Below are positions 6,760 through 11,543 of a DNA stretch of 11,543 bases, one piece after another. Positions within the stretch are counted from its first letter, which is position 1. Every line of letters starts with the position of its first letter. Both the position numbers and the translations under genes were made by a program. Origin of the DNA: Nitrospiraceae bacterium UBA2166 (lineage in GTDB: Bacteria > Nitrospirota > Nitrospiria > Nitrospirales > UBA2166); assembly GCA_002328825.1 (NCBI GenBank), contig DCWI01000010.1, forward strand, positions 1-11,543, written 5' to 3'. Below the pieces are notes generated by a model. The model did no database searches. It was given only the letters and a program-made list of their open reading frames with translations, and was not told the origin of the DNA.

Positions 6760-7656
6760 ATGATTGAACAAGATGTGAGTTTCAAAAATTATCCTACGTT
6801 CATGCAGGTAGCGACGGCGTGTGTCTTTTGGATGGTGCACCTCACGTGTTTTTTTGTCCTCTGGGTTGGCGTCAGCTGGATTGCAGTCTTGATCTGCCTT
6901 GCCCTGTACGGTATCCGAATGTTTGCCATCACCGGGGGGTATCATCGATATTTTTCTCACCGCAGTTTTCAGACGAGCAGGTCATTTCAATTTGTGTTAG
7001 CCCTACTGGGTTGTACATCGGCACAGAAAGGCCCAATATGGTGGGCGTCACACCACCGCCATCACCACAAGTATTCGGATACTGAGTACGATGTCCATTC
7101 TCCAAAAATATCCGGCCTCTACTATGCCCATATGGGCTGGGTACTTAGTAAACAATATAAACACACGGAAACTGCCCTAGTGCAAGACCTCACCAAGTTC
7201 CCCGAGCTGCAATTCCTTGGGCACCTATATATGCTTCCGCCAATTCTCCTTGCTACTGCTACATATTATTTAGGGGTAGGACTAGATAACACATTTCCCG
7301 CACTTCAGACCTCCGGGCCACAAATGCTTGTGTGGGGATTCTTCGTAAGCACTGTACTACTCTACCATGGGACATTTTGCATCAACTCGTTCACACACCT
7401 GATTGGAAGACAACGCTTTCATACCGGTGATGACAGCTGCAATCATTGGCTATTAGCATTAATCACATTGGGAGAAGGCTGGCACAACAACCACCATCGA
7501 TATCCAGGTTCCGAACGCCAAGGGATGTATTGGTGGGAAATTGATATAACACACTATGGGCTTGTGGCGCTTTCGAAACTCGGGATTGTGTGGGACCTAC
7601 GCTCATATCCACAGATAATATATGCAGAGGCTGCATCCAACCGTCTAGCCTCTTAA
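6760..7656 (+). CDS. Fatty-acid (acyl-CoA-type delta-9) desaturase, first of a tandem pair
   Basis: A 298-residue integral-membrane di-iron desaturase. It carries all metal-binding boxes of the stearoyl-CoA desaturase family: HRYFSH (H62, H67), HRHHH (H99, H102, H103), NSFTH (N209, H213) and HNNHH (H242, H245, H246). The family uses O2 and electrons from a ferredoxin or cytochrome-type donor to insert a cis double bond, usually delta-9, in a fatty acyl chain; substrate form (acyl-CoA or lipid-bound) cannot be told. Hydrophobic segments near 17-38, 40-58, 75-90, 155-175 and 188-205 place it in the inner membrane, with the His boxes on the cytoplasmic side. No strong Shine-Dalgarno sequence is seen; GAGAAAG lies 14 bases upstream, and an in-frame TGA at 6739 excludes an earlier start. 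It heads a two-gene operon. Confidence 0.92.
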   Translation: MIEQDVSFKNYPTFMQVATACVFWMVHLTCFFVLWVGVSWIAVLICLALYGIRMFAITGGYHRYFSHRSFQTSRSFQFVLALLGCTSAQKGPIWWASHHRHHHKYSDTEYDVHSPKISGLYYAHMGWVLSKQYKHTETALVQDLTKFPELQFLGHLYMLPPILLATATYYLGVGLDNTFPALQTSGPQMLVWGFFVSTVLLYHGTFCINSFTHLIGRQRFHTGDDSCNHWLLALITLGEGWHNNHHRYPGSERQGMYWWEIDITHYGLVALSKLGIVWDLRSYPQIIYAEAASNRLAS

Positions 7657-7665
7657 ATTAGTTAT

Positions 7666-7670
7666 GAGGA
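7666..7670 (+). promoter_or_regulatory. Shine-Dalgarno site that sets the start of the second desaturase
   Basis: GAGGA lies eight bases before the ATG at 7679. The ATG at 7664 overlaps this site and has only TTAAATTAGTT before it, so 7679 is the better start. Confidence 0.7.
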
Positions 7671-7678
7671 ACAAAAAA

Positions 7679-8800
7679 ATGAAAAAGCCACCACTTATCG
7701 CAACGCGAGTATTGATACTGGTCGGTATGCCAATATTAGCAGTCACGCTTGTCCCATATTATGGCTTCCACGTCGGGTTTGGGATCTTCGAATGGAGCAT
7801 GGGGATACTGTTTGGCATCATGACGCTACATTCCATCTCAGCCGGCTATCATCGCCTCTGGTCTCATAAGGCCTACCAAGCACATGCTTCTATACGCTTG
7901 TTCTACGCGATTTGGGGTGCCTGCACCATCCAGAACAGTATTCTGCACTGGGCTTCCGATCATCGAAAACATCACAAGTTTGTTGATGACCAAAATCGCG
8001 ACCCCTATGCAGCATCACGAGGATTTTGGTTTTCTCACATGGGCTGGATGATTCGTGACTACAAAAGTGGAGAAGTTGATTTCTCGAACGTGAAAGATCT
8101 CGTCCGAGACCCAATCGTAATGTGGCAGCATAAATATTATATTGAACTCGTATTAACAATGAATGTCGGCCTTCCTCTTCTACTCGGATACCTGTTCGGA
8201 TCGGCCTTAGGAGTGTTCCTCCTCGCCGGTGTGTTGAGATTAGTTGTCATACACCATTTTACCTTTTTTATTAATTCCCTTGCTCATATATGGGGAAGTC
8301 AGCCCTACTCAAACACAAACTCCTCTCGTGACAACCTGATTCTCGCACTGTTCACCTTCGGCGAGGGATACCACAACTATCACCATAGTTTTCAAGGTGA
8401 TTATAGAAACGGAATCCGATGGTGGCATTTCGATCCAACAAAATGGATTATTGCAGTCTTTGCTTGGATTGGGTTAACCAACCGGTTGAAACGTGCACCT
8501 CAGCTCCACATCGAAAAAGCAAGGCTAGAGATGCAATATAGCCTTGCCTTGCGAAAAGCAGAACATCTTCAGGAGGCTGACCGATGGTGCCAACATCTCG
8601 AGGAACGGTACGCTCAATTTCTAGTTGCCCTAGAAGAGTGGACAACGTTTAAGCAAGAGTGGTACAGGAGCAAGAAAAATGAACTTTTGGCCACCATAGA
8701 ACATGCGGAATTACAGCAACGGTATATCGAGCTCAAGCAGAACGTGAAGCTACAACGCCACGCATGGCGCCTCCTCACCACACAACTTGCCTCAACCTGA
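7679..8800 (+). CDS. Fatty-acid (acyl-CoA-type) desaturase with C-terminal coiled-coil extension
   Basis: A 373-residue paralog-like partner of the preceding gene, 22 bases downstream in the same operon. The di-iron ligands are all present: HRLWSH (H58, H63), HRKHH (H95, H98, H99), NSLAH (N199, H203) and HNYHH (H232, H235, H236). After the desaturase core (to about residue 275) comes a roughly 95-residue charged helical tail (about 276-370) rich in Glu, Gln, Arg, Leu and Ala, predicted by eye to be a coiled coil. The first desaturase lacks it. Some longer bacterial desaturases of this family also have helical tails, so the fold is not unique, but the job of the tail is unknown; binding of a redox partner or of the sister desaturase is conceivable. 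The two enzymes may act on different chain lengths or lipid pools. No convincing terminator follows; a T6 run at 8829-8834 has only a poor stem before it. Confidence 0.92.
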   Translation: MKKPPLIATRVLILVGMPILAVTLVPYYGFHVGFGIFEWSMGILFGIMTLHSISAGYHRLWSHKAYQAHASIRLFYAIWGACTIQNSILHWASDHRKHHKFVDDQNRDPYAASRGFWFSHMGWMIRDYKSGEVDFSNVKDLVRDPIVMWQHKYYIELVLTMNVGLPLLLGYLFGSALGVFLLAGVLRLVVIHHFTFFINSLAHIWGSQPYSNTNSSRDNLILALFTFGEGYHNYHHSFQGDYRNGIRWWHFDPTKWIIAVFAWIGLTNRLKRAPQLHIEKARLEMQYSLALRKAEHLQEADRWCQHLEERYAQFLVALEEWTTFKQEWYRSKKNELLATIEHAELQQRYIELKQNVKLQRHAWRLLTTQLAST

Positions 8801-9087
8801 GAAAGTATTGAAGACTCTGTTCTAAGATTTTTTCAACCTGCTAACCCCCTCCTCATACTTCCACACGCGAAAAAATCTACTTTCTCCAGACTTCCTTAGC
8901 ACACCAGCACGTGCCCCGTCATTACGCTTGAGTTGATCTTCTACATTTGATTCCGCAACAGTCACGATGCCTAATCAAAAATGCACACTGCTGACACTCT
9001 CCAAGATAATTGGACAACACATAGGTCTACAGATTTTATGATATCTAAAATTTTAGTTCCGTTCTTCGTTCGAATTGGCTAACAAGA
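8801..9087. other. Intergenic region between convergent genes, no gene seen
   Basis: About 290 bases between the desaturase operon and the chelatase gene. The only structures I see are the T6 run at 8829-8834 and an AT-only palindrome near the right end (9045-9056). A 24-codon ATG frame at 8968 has no ribosome-binding site and was not called. Confidence 0.6.
9033..9056. repeat. AT-rich palindrome CTAAAATTTTAG and flanking inverted repeat
   Basis: CTAAAATTTTAG (9045-9056) is a perfect 12-bp palindrome, and ATTTTA (9033-9038) pairs alternatively with TAAAAT (9046-9051). It lies about 30 bases after the stop of the minus-strand chelatase gene, so it may contribute to 3'-end formation, but it is AU-only and weak. 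Confidence 0.4.
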
Positions 9088-9492
9088 CTAAGCCTTATCA
9101 GGAATTTGACGACTAATCAACGCTGCGATTCCTTCGAATGCACCGAAGCAAGGGAGTAAGGTAATCGTGGGGCAAGGATATTGCATGGTCAATCGATCAA
9201 CAATTTCAGGAATATCGATCAGTACATGTCTTCCCGAGTTCAAAAAATAGGGCAAGATGAATATTGTTGCTGCCCCCTTGGCAACCACATGTTCCACCAC
9301 CTCGATGAGTGATGGGGCCACAACCTCAAGAAAGCAATAGTCAACAAAGTCGCATTTCGATCCCACAGCGATTTTTACGCTCTCCACCAGTGCAATAAAT
9401 TCTTCGTTGGCTTCTCTTCTCCGACTCCCATGGGCAATCATAACTAGAGATTTCATCTGCTCCTTAACCCAACGTATTACCTTTTTCAGCAT
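9088..9492 (-). CDS. cbiX: Small CbiX/SirB-type sirohydrochlorin chelatase
   Basis: A 134-residue protein of the short (single-domain) CbiX family, which inserts cobalt (or in SirB, iron) into sirohydrochlorin for cobalamin or siroheme synthesis in the cytoplasm. The metal-binding His is in the HGSRR motif (H21); FLE (54-56) and the GRHVLIDIP segment with H89 match the other active-site parts of the chelatase fold. The length suits the CbiX-short type, which works as a dimer. Metal specificity cannot be told from sequence, and no other tetrapyrrole gene is in the window. The start is uncertain: the ATG at 9456 gives MKSLVMIAHGSRR, a usual family N-terminus, with AAGGAG only three bases before it; the ATG at 9492 has AGG two bases before it. 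It follows the methyltransferase gene after 77 bases on the same strand and may have its own promoter. Confidence 0.85.
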   Translation of the reverse strand: MLKKVIRWVKEQMKSLVMIAHGSRRREANEEFIALVESVKIAVGSKCDFVDYCFLEVVAPSLIEVVEHVVAKGAATIFILPYFLNSGRHVLIDIPEIVDRLTMQYPCPTITLLPCFGAFEGIAALISRQIPDKA

Positions 9493-9525
9493 GACCTGGG
9501 CACAACCACATTTTCATCGCAATAA

Positions 9526-9543
9526 ATGAGCACTCATACTATA
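9526..9543 (-). promoter_or_regulatory. Possible -10 with abutting palindrome before the chelatase gene
   Basis: On the minus strand TATAGT (9543 to 9538) is 5 of 6 to the -10 consensus, without a clear -35. Directly after it, at the expected transcription start, is the inverted repeat ATGAG-CA-CTCAT (9526-9537), where a repressor could bind. Suggestive only. Confidence 0.3.
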
Positions 9544-9569
9544 CCTGCAAGTATTCTGTTCGCTTATGC

Positions 9570-10433
9570 TCAGGGAGTGTCTCGATAGCATCGCGCAGCT
9601 TCCCACATCAGCATTGCCTTCTTGCGAACCTTCCCCCACCGATAGTTTCCAATCTCACCTGTGCTTTGAATCACTCTATGGCAAGGAATCAAGAATGACA
9701 CGGGGTTAGCTCCTACCGCACTCCCAACCGCTCGCACGGCTTTAGAATGACCAATTGCGGTCGCGATATGTTGGTAGGTTGTGAGATGTCCCACTGGAAT
9801 CGCTAACAATGCTCCCCAAACCTTTAGTTGAAAGTTCGTCCCCCGCAAAAAAAGGTGTGAGTGAAGTACATGCTGATTGTCTGTTCTCGAAAAAAATCTA
9901 CCCAGATACGGTTTTGCCTTTCTCCTGTCTTGCTGAAACCTAGCATACGACCATCGTTCCTTTAAATCATGTACTAGCGCCTCTGAATCTCCATTAACGG
10001 AAAAAGATAGATGAACAATTTCCCTTTCTTTCAATGCGAGTAAACAATCGCCAAAGATCGTCGGATAAATCCCATAGAAGATGGTTAATCCTTTTCCGCG
10101 TAGATTTCGTCCTCTCTGTGTAACCTCGGCAACATTTCCAACGTGGGAATGGGGCCATACAAGTCCTTCCCCAGATGAGCTGTCAAAAAAACTTTGAGGT
10201 TTGGCGAGCCATTTTTTCCCTAGTTTTGCTGTCAAAGACGCAAGAAATTGCTTCGGCCCCACCCCTGCCCATCGCGCAAGCAGACATCGTGTACGGAACG
10301 GACTCAAAGCCAATACTCCGGCAATATCATCGAGACTAGGATGGGCTTCAGCATGGGCTTCAACCCAATATATGACTTGTTCGATACAATTATAATCAGG
10401 GACATTTGAAGTTTCGATAGGAGAAACCAGCAT
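9570..10433 (-). CDS. Ada-like fusion: AraC-type HTH plus O6-alkylguanine-DNA methyltransferase
   Basis: A 287-residue DNA-repair protein. Residues about 17-70 form an AraC-type helix-turn-helix (SLDDIAGVLALSPF, then GVGPKQFLA). About 108-190 is the methyltransferase ribonuclease-like domain (GLTIFYGIYPTIFGDCLLA), and 197-283 the DNA-binding/active domain with LIPCHRVI, where C251 is the acceptor cysteine. TTY (Y220), the RAVG arginine finger (R234), NPV (N243) and WE (E277) are all present. It transfers alkyl groups from O6-alkylguanine to its own Cys in a suicide reaction. Compared with E. coli Ada (354 residues) the N-terminal zinc/phosphotriester domain is missing, and the second AraC helix-turn-helix (about 80-107) looks degenerate. 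Self-induction through phosphotriester sensing is therefore unlikely. The site GNYRWG has Asn where Gly is usual. The start at 10433 lies seven bases after a promoter-like -10. Confidence 0.9.
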   Translation of the reverse strand: MLVSPIETSNVPDYNCIEQVIYWVEAHAEAHPSLDDIAGVLALSPFRTRCLLARWAGVGPKQFLASLTAKLGKKWLAKPQSFFDSSSGEGLVWPHSHVGNVAEVTQRGRNLRGKGLTIFYGIYPTIFGDCLLALKEREIVHLSFSVNGDSEALVHDLKERWSYARFQQDRRKAKPYLGRFFSRTDNQHVLHSHLFLRGTNFQLKVWGALLAIPVGHLTTYQHIATAIGHSKAVRAVGSAVGANPVSFLIPCHRVIQSTGEIGNYRWGKVRKKAMLMWEAARCYRDTP

Positions 10434-10440
10434 ATCCTAG

Positions 10441-10449
10441 ATTATATCA
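10441..10449 (-). promoter_or_regulatory. Extended -10 promoter TGATATAAT just before the methyltransferase start
   Basis: On the minus strand TGA-TATAAT (10449 to 10441) is a perfect extended -10 (TGn plus 6 of 6). Only seven bases, CTAGGAT, separate it from the ATG at 10433. Transcription starting at the usual distance would begin at or next to the start codon, giving a leaderless or nearly leaderless mRNA. The -35 region (CGGGGG or neighbours) shows no match, which is normal for extended -10 promoters. Confidence 0.55.
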
Positions 10450-10667
10450 TCAGAAAATTATTGCCCCCGCGAGTTTTTAGATACCGGGTTGGAATGGAAA
10501 CAAAAACAGATGAACCATTGCAAAGCCTAACCTAAAGTGACCGAAGAAAATTGTGGAACAATCTACGGCTAGAGCAATACAAGACATATGTATATGGTAT
10601 ATCACATACCTCCTGATTCGAATTTCGTTATTTTAGGTTCATCTTCTATTGGTAAATGCGAAAAGCC
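10450..10667. other. AT-rich intergenic region, no supported gene
   Basis: Part of the 354-base gap between the divergent methyltransferase and CHRD genes. It contains an AT-rich patch at 10586-10610 with repeated TATATG-type steps and an inverted repeat GGTAT-N5-ATACC (10596-10610). A 13-codon ATG frame at 10494 is too short to support. The region could hold a small RNA ending at the hairpin that follows. Confidence 0.5.
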
Positions 10668-10706
10668 AGGAAAAACGTTGGTCGACAGCTTGCTTTTCCT
10701 TTTTTT
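10668..10706 (+). terminator. Terminator-like hairpin with U-run and no upstream plus-strand gene
   Basis: AGGAAAA (10668-10674) pairs with TTTTCCT (10694-10700); GTTG and CAGC inside can form an inner stem round a GTCGA loop; T7 (10700-10706) follows at once. The AU-rich outer stem and an internal loop make it only moderately stable. It faces the CHRD gene and ends just before that gene's -35, so it may shield it or end a small RNA. Confidence 0.35.
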
Positions 10707-10710
10707 AAAA

Positions 10711-10740
10711 TTGACGATATCAAAATTTCTAGGGTAGACT
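10711..10740 (+). promoter_or_regulatory. Candidate sigma70-type promoter of the CHRD gene
   Basis: TTGACG (10711-10716, 5 of 6) and TAGACT (10735-10740, 4 of 6) are separated by 18 bases. The start of transcription would be near 10747, giving a leader of about 40 bases that includes the strong GGAGGG ribosome-binding site. Confidence 0.5.
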
Positions 10741-10787
10741 GAACACCTTTCTACTTCACCAACAAGCATCAGCAGGGGAGGGAACCT

Positions 10788-11543
10788 ATGCTTCGACTAA
10801 TGCTCGTAACACTACCCATGACAATGATACTCGCTCTGGGCGCGCCTATTCCATCTGGAGCGCAGGAAGGAACTCTCCCACCAGGTGAACCTTTTTTTGA
10901 CCCATTCAAGATCAAATTAAGAGGGATGCTAGAAGTGCCGTCTATTTCCACCGAGGGCAAAGGAAAATTTTCGATGGAAGTTGTCGGTGACGTCGAGCCT
11001 GAAGATATTGATTTGGAGGACATTGAAGTTCTTGAGTATACATTGAGCTACAATTTCCCTTCAGGCACTAGAGTTACCCAAGCCCATCTCCATTTTGGCC
11101 GTAAATTCACAAATGGGGGAATCATAGCCAGCCTTTGCGGAACCACCGGTCCAGAGGTATGCCCTGAGCATGAAGGCAGCGTCTCAGGCATTCTCCGTTC
11201 CGAAGATATTATCGGTCCTGCCGCGCAAGGAATTGCTCCCGGAGACTTTCGCAAGGTTTTACAGGCTTTCGATAAAGGAGGTGGCTATGTAAATGTGCAT
11301 ACAATAGGATACCCAAATGGTGAAATTCGGGGACAGCTAAATGATTTTGGGTTTGTGCCCATATTTGCTGACCCATTCCAAAGTGAAACAGGAGACGGAC
11401 TCCCACCCCCATGTGACATTGAGTTAGACGTCCCTTGTGGCCCTGGAACTGGCCCAGGGTTCTTCCCTGATATTCCGGAAGGTGAGCCTCTTCCACTTCC
11501 AGTTACTCCAGAAGGTGAACCTCTTCCACTTCCAGTTACTCCA
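10788..11543 (+). CDS. Secreted CHRD-domain protein with Pro-rich repeat tail (3' end beyond window)
   Basis: 252 codons are open to the right edge, without a stop. Residues 1-25 are a signal peptide (hydrophobic core 5-19, probable cleavage at SGA/QEG), so the protein is exported. Residues about 41-185 form a CHRD domain, a beta-sandwich fold first named in chordin: LRGMLEVP at the start, QAHLHFG (98-104), the SGIL and GPAAQGI strands, and GYVNVHTIGYPNGEIRGQL at the end are characteristic. Bacterial CHRD proteins are mostly extracellular and of unknown function. Four cysteines (118, 125, 209, 217) may form two disulfides. From about 205 the chain is Pro/Gly-rich and enters the 11-residue repeat EGEPLPLPVTP (231-241 and 242-252), which may continue outside. 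GGAGGG seven bases before the ATG fixes the start. No neighbouring gene is co-transcribed within the window. Confidence 0.88.
   Translation, partial: MLRLMLVTLPMTMILALGAPIPSGAQEGTLPPGEPFFDPFKIKLRGMLEVPSISTEGKGKFSMEVVGDVEPEDIDLEDIEVLEYTLSYNFPSGTRVTQAHLHFGRKFTNGGIIASLCGTTGPEVCPEHEGSVSGILRSEDIIGPAAQGIAPGDFRKVLQAFDKGGGYVNVHTIGYPNGEIRGQLNDFGFVPIFADPFQSETGDGLPPPCDIELDVPCGPGTGPGFFPDIPEGEPLPLPVTPEGEPLPLPVTP
11478..11543. repeat. 33-bp tandem repeat at the window edge
   Basis: Two abutting 33-bp units (11478-11510 and 11511-11543) differ at one base (GAG versus GAA at the third codon). They encode the 11-residue unit EGEPLPLPVTP in the CHRD protein. The second unit ends exactly at the last base of the window, so the array is probably longer. 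Confidence 0.9.

Noticed and set aside
7664..7678. Earlier ATG for the second desaturase
   Set aside because: It has no Shine-Dalgarno sequence and itself overlaps GAGGA, which is correctly spaced for the ATG at 7679.
10769..11496. Three minus-strand frames opposite the CHRD gene
   Set aside because: The plus-strand frame has a signal peptide, CHRD motifs and a strong ribosome-binding site and stays open to the window edge; the antisense frames have none of these.
1..11543. CRISPR array, tRNA, rRNA, insertion sequence or attachment site
   Set aside because: The only tandem repeats found are in-frame coding repeats; no spaced direct repeats, cloverleaf, rRNA segments, transposase motifs or long terminal inverted repeats were seen.

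Overview
The window is a stretch of a Gram-negative bacterial chromosome. Four kinds of envelope gene support this: an AsmA/YhdP-like protein, an outer-membrane beta-barrel with a terminal Phe, two lipoproteins, and periplasmic proteins with signal peptides. No rRNA, tRNA, CRISPR array, transposase or phage gene was seen. The mix of genes (DsbA-type protein with a coiled coil, CHRD protein, Lys/Ala-repeat protein, Ada-like methyltransferase without the N-Ada domain) would fit a Nitrospirota-like or proteobacterial genome. That is a guess from gene style; the sequence holds no marker that fixes the phylum.

Layout, left to right. (1) 1-87, minus: the start of a Lys/Ala-rich, histone-H1-like repeat protein, cut by the window edge. 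(2) 252-1043, minus: an exported DsbA-family thiol oxidoreductase. (3) 1209-4577, plus: a large AsmA-like inner-membrane-anchored protein, divergent from (2). (4) 6478 to 4812, minus: a tight three-gene operon encoding an outer-membrane beta-barrel, a Tyr/Gly/Ser-rich lipoprotein and a TPR lipoprotein. The last two overlap by ATGA. (5) 6760-8800, plus: two acyl-CoA-type fatty-acid desaturases in tandem, divergent from (4) across a palindrome-rich control region. (6) 10433 to 9088, minus: an AraC-HTH/O6-alkylguanine-DNA methyltransferase fusion followed by a small CbiX-type chelatase. (7) 10788 to the right edge, plus: a secreted CHRD-domain protein whose Pro-rich tail enters a 33-bp tandem repeat at the window boundary.

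Most of the genes concern the cell envelope: periplasmic disulfide chemistry, lipid transport or outer-membrane homeostasis (AsmA family), an outer-membrane/lipoprotein module, and membrane-lipid unsaturation. Placing the desaturase pair divergently from the barrel/lipoprotein operon suggests, but does not prove, shared control. The least described parts are the barrel/Tyr-rich lipoprotein/TPR operon, the structured leader of the desaturase operon, and a candidate leaderless promoter of the methyltransferase gene. A terminator-like hairpin with no gene in front of it is also unexplained.
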